A DNA stretch of 64,000 bases from Actinomyces lilanjuaniae (lineage in GTDB: Bacteria > Actinomycetota > Actinomycetes > Actinomycetales > Actinomycetaceae). The stretch spans positions 1,984,001-2,048,000 of the forward strand of contig NZ_CP032514.1 in the NCBI RefSeq assembly GCF_003606385.1, given 5' to 3'. This document shows, piece after piece, positions 25,075 through 33,705 of this stretch (positions within the stretch are counted from its first letter, which is position 1; each line of letters starts with the position of its first letter). The translations under genes were made by a program, and so were the position numbers. Below the pieces are notes generated by a model, which did no database searches, was not told where the DNA came from, and was given only the letters and a program-made list of their open reading frames with translations.

Positions 25075-25980
25075 ATGGGTGTGACCGTGCGAGCACACAG
25101 GCTGGGAGCCGTCTACGGCTCCCAGCAGCGTCTGTTCGATGTCTCCTTCGAGGTGCAGCCGCACGAGGTTGTCGGCGTCCTTGGTACCAACGGTGCCGGG
25201 AAGACGACCCTCTTCCACCGGCTTCTTGGGGCACTGCCAGGTCCCGGCACAGCCTGGGTCGCCGGGTACCGGGGCAGCAACCGGGCTCCGAGTCCTCATC
25301 GAGTCGGCGCTGTCCTGGACAGCCTGACAGCCCACCCTGGTCTGCGGGCACGCTACCTGCTTGCATCCTGGTGCCAAAGCCTTGGTCTGCCACAAAGGCG
25401 CGTTGACGAGCTGCTGGAGACTGTCGGCCTGAGCACGCTAGAAGGTCGGCGGGTGGGGCAGCTGTCGCTGGGCATGCGGCAGCGGCTTGCCCTTGCCATG
25501 GCTCTTGCCCCGCAGCCGCGACTACTGGTCCTTGATGAGCCGACCAACGGCCTGGACCCCCTCGGGATACGCTGGATTAACTCCGTCATCATCGATTTCG
25601 CAGCTCATGGAGGCGCCGTGCTGCTGTCCTCCCACCACCTCTCCCAGCTCGATCACCTTGCTCAGCGCGTCCTTCTCATTGACGCTGGCAGGCTCGTCAC
25701 CGACGAGCCGATGCACGACTTCAAGCTGTCTGCAGGACCACTGACACATCGGGTAGCCTGCAGCCGGGCATCGGACCTCCAGGAACAGCTCGTGCGGAGA
25801 GGAGCACATGTCTTACGCACCTCCACCGACGAACTGCTGGTCACAGGCTGCCAGGTCAATGAGCTCGCGCACCTCGCGCATGACTACGGTGGGATCATCC
25901 GCCTGCTCGCCCCAGAAGGAGCCAGTCTAGAGACCTCATTCCACAGACACCTTGACCACCACCGGAGGTCTGCGGCATGA
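25075..25980 (+). CDS. ABC transporter ATP-binding protein (bacteriocin cluster, unit 2)
   Basis: 301 residues. The ATG at 25075 follows AAGGAG at the end of the preceding gene. Walker A LGTNGAGKTTLFHRLLG, signature LSLGMRQRLALAMALA, Walker B LLVLDEPTNGLDPLG and H-loop LLSSHHLSQ are intact, typical of the CcmA/BcrA class that pairs with ABC-2 permeases. Residues 225-301 form a C-terminal accessory domain as in BcrA/NatA immunity ATPases. The stop overlaps the start of the permease at 25977 by four bases (ATGA). Likely job: immunity to or export of the bacteriocin. Confidence 0.88.
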   Translation: MGVTVRAHRLGAVYGSQQRLFDVSFEVQPHEVVGVLGTNGAGKTTLFHRLLGALPGPGTAWVAGYRGSNRAPSPHRVGAVLDSLTAHPGLRARYLLASWCQSLGLPQRRVDELLETVGLSTLEGRRVGQLSLGMRQRLALAMALAPQPRLLVLDEPTNGLDPLGIRWINSVIIDFAAHGGAVLLSSHHLSQLDHLAQRVLLIDAGRLVTDEPMHDFKLSAGPLTHRVACSRASDLQEQLVRRGAHVLRTSTDELLVTGCQVNELAHLAHDYGGIIRLLAPEGASLETSFHRHLDHHRRSAA

Positions 25981-26834
25981 GCGTCCGGACAGGCACGGGG
26001 CGTACAAGAAGACTGCTGCTCCGACAAGTGGCCCCCAGGCACAGGCACCGAAGCACTGCACGATCAGGAGCCACTGCGGTGCTGCAGTTCGACCTGCTAC
26101 GGATGCTCGGGCTCCGCTCTGTGCGGACCCTTCTGATTACTGGGATAGTACTGTACCTTGTCATCCAGTCAGCCATGGCACTGGTGATGGTTGAGATGCG
26201 CAGGAGGGGCGTTCTGGAAGCAGATGCCCTGGACATGGCCACACTGATCATAGGGCGCAACCCGGTCCTGCCTCTGTGCGCAGGCCTGACCTGCGCACTA
26301 AGCGCAGGTCAGGAGTACACCCATTCCGGCCGTACTATGGTGATCATGATGGCCGGGTCCCGCACTACCTTTGTGATGTCCAAGGTTTTCGGGGCCGCCG
26401 TTGTCTCAGCGGCAGTCGCGCTTGTCGGCAGCCTCGGAACCTGGGGAATTCTTGTCAGCACCGGCCTTCTTGACGGCAGGCTCTGGGTTCCAGGACTGAC
26501 CGTGCTGATACTCGGACGCTCGGCAGCAGTAGTCGCCTGGGGCGTCGTTGGTACCTGTACGGTACTTACTACCCGATCACAGACTGCGGCAATCACCCTG
26601 ATACTGACTGTACCGTTCGTGGCGGAGACAGCGGTGAGGACTCTTGCCAGGCAGGTCGGCGGGACTCTGGAGGGCCTGACGCGCCTGCTTCCATTTGCGA
26701 GCATTGATGCGCTGGTGCCGGTCCCACCTGACTCGACACTCTTCGAGGAGCCTGTCAACAGCCCTGAAACTGCCTGCACCGTCGTGGGATGCTTCCTCGC
26801 CCTGCTTCTGACCGCCAGTACCCGCAGGGCCTGA
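25977..26834 (+). CDS. ABC-2-type permease (bacteriocin cluster, unit 2)
   Basis: 285 residues. A basic N-terminal tail of about 35 residues precedes six hydrophobic helices (about 52-70, 98-115, 130-155, 165-200, 205-225, 262-280). [19 protein letters not shown] after helix 2 fits the conserved cytoplasmic segment of ABC-2 permeases (EYxxGTxxxxL), such as those of BcrB/immunity transporters. It overlaps the ATPase gene by four bases and is the last gene of the cluster; beyond it lies decayed DNA. With ATPase 2 it probably makes a self-protection pump. Confidence 0.78.
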   Translation: MSVRTGTGRTRRLLLRQVAPRHRHRSTARSGATAVLQFDLLRMLGLRSVRTLLITGIVLYLVIQSAMALVMVEMRRRGVLEADALDMATLIIGRNPVLPLCAGLTCALSAGQEYTHSGRTMVIMMAGSRTTFVMSKVFGAAVVSAAVALVGSLGTWGILVSTGLLDGRLWVPGLTVLILGRSAAVVAWGVVGTCTVLTTRSQTAAITLILTVPFVAETAVRTLARQVGGTLEGLTRLLPFASIDALVPVPPDSTLFEEPVNSPETACTVVGCFLALLLTASTRRA

Positions 26835-26872
26835 ACCTGCCCTGTCCTGCTGCGCCAGCCCGTCCGTCTCAG

Positions 26873-27165
26873 GACGAGTGCATTCTTCAACGCGCTCTCG
26901 GCGACTTGCGTTGGTGATCGCCTATCGGCTGTCAACGGTGATTGATTCCGGCATCATTTTTGTTGTCGACAACGGGAGAGTGGTGGAACAGGGTAGCCAC
27001 CGGGAACTAATTGAAAAAGGCGGCGCCTACAGCGAGTTGTACCTGCGGTCCAGCAGCAAAGAATCGATGTCGGACGGGGCGCGACCAGATGATGGCACCG
27101 GCAGCGAGCCCTCGACGGCTCGTCCTGGAGGATGGCCTTCAGGTCCTCCGGGAGGACGAGCCTGA
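26873..27165 (+). pseudogene. remnant of ABC exporter nucleotide-binding domain
   Basis: The fragment keeps only the last part of an MsbA/MdlB-type ATPase: [35 protein letters not shown] and [13 protein letters not shown]. The preceding piece [12 protein letters not shown] is in another frame, so a frameshift separates them. The H-loop His of AHRLST is Tyr here. No membrane domain or Walker A is present upstream. It is a decayed relic between the bacteriocin cluster and the next ABC transporter, with lower GC than the neighbours. A GTG at 26878 opens the frame but there is no ribosome binding site. Confidence 0.75.
27117..27162 (+). terminator. large hairpin after the ABC remnant
   Basis: GGCTCGTCCT (27117-27126) pairs perfectly with AGGACGAGCC (27153-27162); inside it GGAGGA can pair with TCCTCC. 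No T-run follows. It separates the bacteriocin cluster/remnant from the MacB-like transporter that starts at 27284. The bases from 27163 to 27283 hold the likely promoter of that transporter but no clear element. Confidence 0.5.
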
Positions 27166-27283
27166 AAGTGAGACGTGGTACCCACGGCCGATGATGCGCG
27201 GCTTCGGTAGGAGCACCCTGAACACTAACACACAAAACGATCGCCGCCCTGCGTCGATCTCAAGAACACGAGGAAGAACTAGT

Positions 27284-28048
27284 ATGCAGCCAAGCGAGGC
27301 AGCAGTACGAGCGGTCAATCTCCGGAAGATGTACGGTTCGGGCGAGGCGGCGGTGACAGCCTTGGGCGGAGTAGACCTCGAGGTCGCTCACGGCAGTTTT
27401 CTGGCGGTGATGGGGCCATCTGGTTCCGGAAAGTCCACGCTCATGCAGACCATGGCCGGGCTGGACTCGCTTGACGCGGGCGAGGTCTGGATCGAGGGAA
27501 CCAATATCACGCGGCTGCGCGACCGTCAGCTGACGAGGATGCGCCGGGACCGCATCGGCTTCATCTTCCAGTCATTCAATCTCATCCCCACACTCACCGC
27601 CGAGCAGAACATCCTCCTCCCGCTCAAGATCGCACGCCAGAAGCAGGACAAGGACTGGGTGTCGCTGGTTGTCAAGGAGCTCGGTATCGGGGAGCGTCTG
27701 AACCACAGGCCGCACGAGCTCTCCGGCGGGCAGCAGCAGCGCGTCGCCATCGCGCGGGCGGTCATGACGCAGCCAGCCGTTGTCTTTGCCGACGAACCCA
27801 CGGGAAACCTGGACTCCGGCTCTGGCACGCGAATCCTGCACCTGCTGAGGGACATGGTCTCCGGGCTCGGTCAGACAGTGATCATGGTGACGCACGACCC
27901 CAAGGCCGCCTCATACGCCGATGAGGTCCTCATTCTTGCAGACGGCAAGACGCGCGAGACCATACAGGAGCCGACGCAGCGTGCCGTGCTTGAGGCGCTC
28001 AGCAGGCTGGAGCCTGACGACTCTGGCGACGAGGAGCACACCTCATGA
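27284..28048 (+). CDS. MacB/LolD-type ABC transporter ATP-binding protein
   Basis: 254 residues. Walker [19 protein letters not shown]-loop [12 protein letters not shown], signature [15 protein letters not shown], Walker [14 protein letters not shown] and H-loop VMVTHDPK are all present. [20 protein letters not shown] is typical of ATPases paired with FtsX-like permeases. The ATG at 27284 has AGGAAG seven bases upstream; the upstream open frame is non-coding. The stop overlaps the permease start by four bases (ATGA). Such pairs export peptides or lipoproteins, or sense antimicrobial peptides; closeness to the bacteriocin genes invites a protective role, which is inference. Confidence 0.9.
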   Translation: MQPSEAAVRAVNLRKMYGSGEAAVTALGGVDLEVAHGSFLAVMGPSGSGKSTLMQTMAGLDSLDAGEVWIEGTNITRLRDRQLTRMRRDRIGFIFQSFNLIPTLTAEQNILLPLKIARQKQDKDWVSLVVKELGIGERLNHRPHELSGGQQQRVAIARAVMTQPAVVFADEPTGNLDSGSGTRILHLLRDMVSGLGQTVIMVTHDPKAASYADEVLILADGKTRETIQEPTQRAVLEALSRLEPDDSGDEEHTS

Positions 28049-30545
28049 ACCAGGTGCTGCTCTCCTCTGTTGGGGCACACGTCGGTCGGCTGATTGCGAC
28101 TGGTATCGCGGTCACGCTGTCTGTTGCCTTCGTCGTGACGACTCTGCTCCTGTCCTCGTCCTACAGGCAGACAATGGTTGACGGCCTGACTGCCCAGATG
28201 GACCAGGCGGACCTCCAGGTCGCTGTCACCGACGACAGTGCTGAGCTTGCTGACGTCGACGAGCAGGTCGCTACCGCTCTGGACGGTCTGGACAGCCTGG
28301 AGGGGGTTGCGGCGGCAGACGCGCAGCGGTCGTCCTATGTGCAGGTCGCCTCCGGTGGGCGACGCGCCAACGCGAGCGTGGAGCCGCTGCTGTCAGCGCA
28401 GAACCGGTGGCAGGAGCTGTCGTCGGGGGACTGGCCGAGTGCCCGTGGGGAGGTGACGATGGACGAGGTCAGCGCTGAGGCCCTGGGCGTCACAGTGGGC
28501 GACACCCTCCGTGTGACGGACGTGGTCGGCGACGGCGACTCCTCTGACCTTGCCGTCGTGGGGCTCACCTCGACGGCCAACGCTGGTTTCAGCCAGGGGA
28601 CCCCGACGCTGATCACGACTGAGACGACGTTCGAGGCGCTTGGGCTGCTGGCTGTGACCACGGGGATACTTGTGAGCGCCTCGGAGGGGGTCTCGCCCGG
28701 GACGCTGTCGGCCCGTGTCGCCGAGCACGTCGTGTCGGCTCATCCCTGTCAGTCTTCACGCGTGAGGAGGCTGTCGAGCACCAGGTTGCCCAGCTGTCGG
28801 GCACCAGCACGCTGCTGACCAGCATGGTGCTCGTGTTCGGGGCGGTGTCACTGCTCGTGTCCGGGTTTGTCATTGCCAACACGTTCCGTGTGCTCGTCGC
28901 CCAGCGGACTGGAGAGCTTGCCCTCCTTCGGTGCATCGGGGCAGGCGTGGCCCAGGTGTACCGCTTGATCCTGCTGGAAGCGGGCATCGTGGGGCTGGTC
29001 TTTTCAGCCGCTGGTGCCGCCATCGGCGTTGGTGTGGCAGCAGCACTGGTGTCAGCAAGCGCCTCGGGCGGCGCCGGACTACCGCTGTCGGCCTTGTCCG
29101 TACCACCGTTGATGGTGGTCGGGTCGATCGCGTGCGGCACCGTCGTGACCACGGTCTTTGCACTGGGACCGGCCCGCAATGCCACCAAGGTACGCCCCAT
29201 CGTCGCCCTGCGGCCTCTTGAGGCTGTCTCCACGAGACGGGTATCGACTGCGGCGGCCGTCATCGGACCAGGGCTGACAGCTCTTGGCGCAGTCGCAATG
29301 GTGTACGCGGCAAGACGGGGATCAATTACTGTGGCCGTGGCTGGTGGCCTCCTCGCCGTCCTTGGAGTTCTCGTGGCCTCGTCGGTCCTGCTTCCAGGGA
29401 TCATGAGGCTCCTGGGACTGCTCGTCTCGCCCGTGTCCGCGCCCATGCAGCTGGCCGTAGCAAACGTCAATCGCAACAGGCGACGCACCGCCGCGACCGG
29501 GGCCGCCCTCCTTATTGGCAGCATCCTGCTCGCGATGCTGACAACGGGCGTCAGCTCGGCACGTGAGTCCGTGGTCGCCCAGATCGACGACCGACGCCCG
29601 ATTGACCTCGTCGCTGAGACAGCGCCCGGCCAGCCGATTGACACGGAAACGATCGCAGCCATCACACATGTGCCAGGCGTCGTCGCCAGCGCGGAGGTCC
29701 TTACAGGGGCCGTGGACCTGGAGAGCGCCTCGAGCGTTGTGCAGCAGGCCGTAGCAGAAGGCGTGGACCAGCAGGCCACGAGCAATGTCGCCCACTCAGA
29801 GGTCTCTGTCCCGCAGGCAGGCAGCGTCCACGTGAGCCCGAACGACCCGGCCGCCCGGTACGACAGCCAGCACATCACCGCGCGCGGCGCTGACGGTGAG
29901 ACGACGCTGGAGGTCGTCGTGGATGAGAACGTGCCTGAAGGCATCGTGCACGTCGCGTCGTCCGACCTATCCAGCATCGACTCCAGCCCAGATGTCACTC
30001 GGCTGCAGCTCCGGCTGGAGGACGGGATGAGCTCCACCGACATCCAGTCAGTCATGACTGACATCTCCTCCTTCGACGAGGACATCAACGTCTCCGGAGG
30101 CGCCCAGGAGCGTGCGTACTACAGCCAGATCCTTGACACCATGCTCATGGTGGTGCTCGCCCTGCTGGCTGTCGCGGTCGTCATCGCCTTCGTCGGTATC
30201 GGCAACACGGCCGCACTGTCGGTGATCGAACGGCGCCGGGAGTCCGCGCTCCTTCGCACAGTAGGCCTAGGCCGAGGACAGCTCATAGCCATGATCTGCA
30301 CTGAGGCCGGGCTGACGGCCATCGTGTCAACCGCGCTCGGCCTGGTGGCCGGGGTCCTCCTCGGATGGGCTGGCGTCACCACACTCGGGCAGTCAGCATC
30401 GGAGGTCGAGATGACCCTGCACGTACCGTGGGGACAGCTGGCCGCCATCCTGGCTGGGGCCGCCGTCGCCGGTACGCTCGCCGCCCTCCTGCCCGCATAC
30501 GCAGCGTCACGTCGGCGCCCTGTCGAGGACCTAGCGGCTACCTGA
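28045..30545 (+). CDS. FtsX/MacB-like ABC permease (frameshifted)
   Basis: One permease of about 832 residues in two frames. The first part (28045-28740) holds the N-terminal helix and the extracellular MacB domain ending near SARVAEHVVS. The frame then shifts by one base: SSLSVFTREEAVEHQVAQL continues in the other frame, through VLVAQRTGELALLRCIGA to the stop at 30545. The second part has a second FtsX unit (IERRRESALLRTVGLGRGQL) near the end, giving the ten-helix two-unit topology of large actinobacterial permeases. Loss of one G near 28738 would explain the shift. Unlike the other shifts in the window it is not at a long homopolymer, so this one could be a true pseudogene. Confidence 0.8.
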
Positions 30546-30562
30546 GCCTGGTCTCCTCAGCC

Positions 30563-30593
30563 GCAGCGGGACCGGAACCCGCCCTTCCGCTGC
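30563..30593. terminator. hairpin between convergent permease and NADH dehydrogenase genes
   Basis: GCAGCGG (30563-30569) pairs with CCGCTGC (30587-30593), and a GGG/CCC pair can extend it inside. It lies in the 67-base gap between the convergent genes, so it may end both. Confidence 0.5.
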
Positions 30594-30612
30594 CTTCTCC
30601 CGCCTCCCGGTC

Positions 30613-32130
30613 TCAGCCCGGCTGCTGGCGCCGGGAGGCGATCCGGGCGTCGTTGGCGGTGGCCTGGGCGAAGGCCGCCCCCGGCACCGCCACGGAGCCG
30701 AAGGAGGCCAGGTCACGACGGAACACCACGGCGGCGAACCAGTCCATCATGATGCGCACCTTCCGGTTCAGGGTGGGCACGGCGTAGACGTGGTAGCCAC
30801 GGTGCGCCGTCCAGGCCAGGAACCCGCGCAAGTTGTGTCCGAGGATGCGCGCCACCCCCTTGCCTATCCCCAGGGAGGCCACGGTCCCGAGGTTCTCGTG
30901 GGCGTAGGAGGCCAGCGGGGGCTCCTGGCCGGGCGCGGCGGTGAGCACGGCCACCAGGTTGTCGGCCAGGAGCCTGGCCTGGCGCACGGCGTGCTGGGCG
31001 GTGGGCGCGCAGGTCGCCTCCGAGTCCTGGCTGGTCACGTCCGGCACGGCCGCGCAGTCGCCCGCCGCCCAGGCCCCGGCCACCACACAACCCTCACGGG
31101 CCACCTGGAGCGTGGGCAGGGTGGTCACCCGCCCCCGGACGTCCACCGGCAGGTCGGAGTCAGCCAGGACAGGCGAGGGCTTGACCCCAGCCGTCCACAC
31201 GATGGTGTCGGCATCGATCTCGGTGCCGTCGGACAGGACCACGTGCCCGTCCACACAGGAGGACAGGAAAGTGTTGAGGCGTACGTCAATGTCGCGCTCC
31301 CGCAGCTGCTCCAGCCCGTAGCCGGAGAGCTCCTCGGTCAGCTCGGGCAGGATACGGCGCGACCCCTCCACGAGGATGAAACGGACGTCCTCCTGCGCCA
31401 CCGAGTCGATGGTGCGCACCAGGGCACGGGCCATGTCCTCCAGCTCGGCGATGGCCTCCACCCCGGCAAAGCCCCCGCCCACGAACACGAAGGTGAGCAG
31501 GCGCCTGCGACGCTGGGCGTCCCAGGTGGAGGCTGCGTCCTCGATGCGCGACAGCACGCGGTTGCGCAGGGCCAGGGCCTCCTCGACCTGCTTGAAGCCC
31601 AGCGCCTGCTCGGCCAGACCGGGGATGGGCAGGGTGCGCGCCTCGGCGCCGAGCGCCAAGACGAGGTGGTCGTAGCCGATCTCGTAGGGCTGCGCAGCCT
31701 CCTGGGAGGACTCCGGGACGGGAGGGGTGACGGTAAGCCTGCGGGAGGCGTGATTGATGGCCGTGACCGAGCCGGTGAGGATGGTGCACCCAGATAGGGA
31801 GCGACGGTGGGCGGCGATGACGTGGCGGGGCTGGATGGAGCCGGCGGCGACCTCCGGAAGGAAGGGCTGGTAGGTCATGTACGGCCGGGGGTCCACTACG
31901 GCGACCTCCACCTGGTCGGTACCCAGCCGGGCGCGCAGCGCCCGGGCGGTACAGAAGCCGACGTACCCGCCCCCGGCGATAACGACCCGGGGAGGACGGA
32001 GGCCGCCCCGGGGAGCAGGCTGGCCCGCCACCACCGGGCGGTTGGGGCGCAGGGTCAGGGCGAGCGCGCTGCCAGCAGCAAGAAGGCCGACGGCGGACAG
32101 CGCGAGGGTGGTACGAGTGGTACGGCTCAT
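30613..32130 (-). CDS. ndh: type II NADH dehydrogenase (NDH-2) with N-terminal membrane anchor
   Basis: 505 residues. A hydrophobic helix (8-27) precedes the FAD motif VVIAGGGYVGFCTARAL (near 48), the DPRPYMTYQPFLPEVAAG motif typical of NDH-2, the NADH motif FVFVGGGFAGVEAIAELEDM (near 212) and the second FAD motif GAWAAGDCAAVPD (near 350). The C-terminus has a membrane-facing amphipathic part (KVRIMMDWFAAVVFRRDLA). It oxidises NADH and reduces menaquinone without pumping protons. It stands alone, with a DtxR-like box just upstream of the start. The N-terminal anchor is unusual; most NDH-2 proteins bind the membrane through the C-terminus only. Confidence 0.92.
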   Translation of the reverse strand: MSRTTRTTLALSAVGLLAAGSALALTLRPNRPVVAGQPAPRGGLRPPRVVIAGGGYVGFCTARALRARLGTDQVEVAVVDPRPYMTYQPFLPEVAAGSIQPRHVIAAHRRSLSGCTILTGSVTAINHASRRLTVTPPVPESSQEAAQPYEIGYDHLVLALGAEARTLPIPGLAEQALGFKQVEEALALRNRVLSRIEDAASTWDAQRRRRLLTFVFVGGGFAGVEAIAELEDMARALVRTIDSVAQEDVRFILVEGSRRILPELTEELSGYGLEQLRERDIDVRLNTFLSSCVDGHVVLSDGTEIDADTIVWTAGVKPSPVLADSDLPVDVRGRVTTLPTLQVAREGCVVAGAWAAGDCAAVPDVTSQDSEATCAPTAQHAVRQARLLADNLVAVLTAAPGQEPPLASYAHENLGTVASLGIGKGVARILGHNLRGFLAWTAHRGYHVYAVPTLNRKVRIMMDWFAAVVFRRDLASFGSVAVPGAAFAQATANDARIASRRQQPG

Positions 32131-32140
32131 GCCCCGACAA

Positions 32141-32159
32141 TAAGGGCAGCCTTACTTTC
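32141..32159. promoter_or_regulatory. DtxR/IdeR-type iron box upstream of ndh
   Basis: TAAGGGCAGCCTTACTTTC matches 15 of 19 positions of TWAGGTWAGSCTWACCTWA and contains the perfect half-site pair TAAGG/CCTTA. It begins 10 bases upstream of the ndh start codon (32130, minus strand), a position that would block transcription or initiation. Confidence 0.55.
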
Positions 32160-32308
32160 TGACGAGGTGAGTCCACCCTCCCTTGCCGTGGTTCCCGCCA
32201 CAGAAGCGGATGCAGCCGCCCCCGACCATGACGACCCGGGGCGCAGGAGCAGGACACCGGGCCAGGACGAGCACGGCACCGAGCGTGGGGAGGGCGTCCC
32301 TGGCCCCG

Positions 32309-33490
32309 TCACCGGGCACCTACCAGGTCGGCCCAGCGGTCCACGGCCAGCGCGGCCGCCCCCCGCGCCCACTCCTCGAACTCGAAGGGACGCAGCTGCA
32401 CCGCCGCCGGGGAGGCCGACCAGTGCCGCAGCCGGGCGACCTCCGCCTCAAAGACGTCCCGGTGGGCCTGGAGCACCGCGACCCCCTCCCCCGACACCAC
32501 CGTGAGGGCAGGGTCGAGGAAGGCGACGAGAGAGCCGACCAGGCGGCCGGCGGCACGCGCGGCGGTGCGCAGGATCTCCCGGACCTCCGACTGGCGCGCC
32601 GTCCTAGGGTCCAGGACCTCCGCCATGGTGAGTTCACGGCCGAGTCGACTGGCCACTGCCCTGGTGATGCCCGACGTCGACGCCACGGCCCTGGCGCAAC
32701 CCACGTGCCCGACCTCGCACCGTATGTCCGTGGCACCGGGAGAGCTGGCGTGAAGGCTGCCGGTCGGGCCTTCGGGAACGGCGACGGGAAGGTGTCCAAT
32801 GCTGCCCGCCGCACCGTGTGCCCCAGAGACCACCTCACCACCCACCACCAGGCCGCAGCCGATCCCCTCACCGAGCGTCACCAGGGCGAAGGGGTCGGCA
32901 CCTCGACCGACGCCGAACCAGGCCTCGGCGTAGGCAAAGGCCCGCACGTCGTTGGCGACCGTGCAGGCGACTCCGGTGGCCGCCGAGACCAGCTCAGCCA
33001 GAGGGACGTCACGCCACCCCAGGAAGGCCGCCACCTTGACGACGCTGTCACCCGCGACGGCAGCACCCAGTGATATCCCGATGGTGTCAGGCATCCGCCC
33101 CCGCCTGGCTCCCAGACTCGCAGCCACCGAGGCCACCAGTGCCACCACGGCCTCGGGATCCGTGCGCTCCAGAGGGACAGCCTCCTGCTCCAGGACGGCC
33201 CCTACCGGCGAGGTCAGCACCGCGTAGAGCCGGTCGGCCGTGAGCTTGACTCCCAGAAAGGTGGCGCAGTCCTCCACCACGGCCAGGGTCCGGGTCGGTC
33301 GACCCGGACCTGTCTGCTCCTGAGGAGGCCGCTCGGCCACCTTCCCGGCCTCCAGCAGCGGGCGCACCGTGCGGGTCGTCGTGGCCGCCGACAGCCCCAG
33401 GCGCTCACCGAGCTCGGTGCGGCTGAGAGGGCCGGCCGCCACTAGGGCCACCAGGACCCGCGCCCCCAGCGTACGTCCGCTACCTGCCAT
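32309..33490 (-). CDS. ROK-family transcriptional repressor
   Basis: 393 residues from the ATG at 33490, which has TGAGG four bases upstream. An N-terminal winged helix (about 10-60: LSRTELGERLGLSAATTTRTVRPLLEAG) joins the ROK sugar-kinase-like domain with GISLGAAVAGD, VANDVRAFAYAEAWFG and GEGIGCGLVVGGEVVSGAHGAAGSIGHL. The zinc motif is CEVGHVGC, close to the ROK CxCGxxGC. It is divergent from the alpha-galactosidase/sugar ABC operon, so it probably represses it until an alpha-galactoside or its product binds. A palindrome in the shared promoter (33652-33673) is the candidate operator. Confidence 0.88.
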   Translation of the reverse strand: MAGSGRTLGARVLVALVAAGPLSRTELGERLGLSAATTTRTVRPLLEAGKVAERPPQEQTGPGRPTRTLAVVEDCATFLGVKLTADRLYAVLTSPVGAVLEQEAVPLERTDPEAVVALVASVAASLGARRGRMPDTIGISLGAAVAGDSVVKVAAFLGWRDVPLAELVSAATGVACTVANDVRAFAYAEAWFGVGRGADPFALVTLGEGIGCGLVVGGEVVSGAHGAAGSIGHLPVAVPEGPTGSLHASSPGATDIRCEVGHVGCARAVASTSGITRAVASRLGRELTMAEVLDPRTARQSEVREILRTAARAAGRLVGSLVAFLDPALTVVSGEGVAVLQAHRDVFEAEVARLRHWSASPAAVQLRPFEFEEWARGAAALAVDRWADLVGAR

Positions 33491-33651
33491 AGACCTCACG
33501 AGACCTCACACCTCACCTCACGCGAACCCTGGTCACTGCCTGACGCTGCCCGCAACAATAGCCGTCAACGTCCCGCAGGCCCAGCACCCCGAACACTGCC
33601 CCCAAGCATGGCTGATCTCACAGAGTGACCCAAGGCATCGAGGTGCTAGCC

Positions 33652-33673
33652 TTTCTTTTCAGCTTACAAGAAA
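33652..33673. promoter_or_regulatory. putative ROK-repressor operator
   Basis: TTTCTT (33652-33657) and AAGAAA (33668-33673) form a perfect AT-rich inverted repeat 33 bases before the alpha-galactosidase start. It is the only AT-rich palindrome in the divergent gap, in keeping with ROK operators of XylR/NagC type. Confidence 0.5.
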
Positions 33674-33705
33674 CTGGTTCCCACCACCCCTCTGGAAGGA
33701 CAACG

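Noticed and set aside
28613..30088. Long antisense open frame over the MacB-like permease
   Set aside because: Ser/Thr/Arg-rich shadow typical of high-GC DNA; the plus strand has a recognisable permease.
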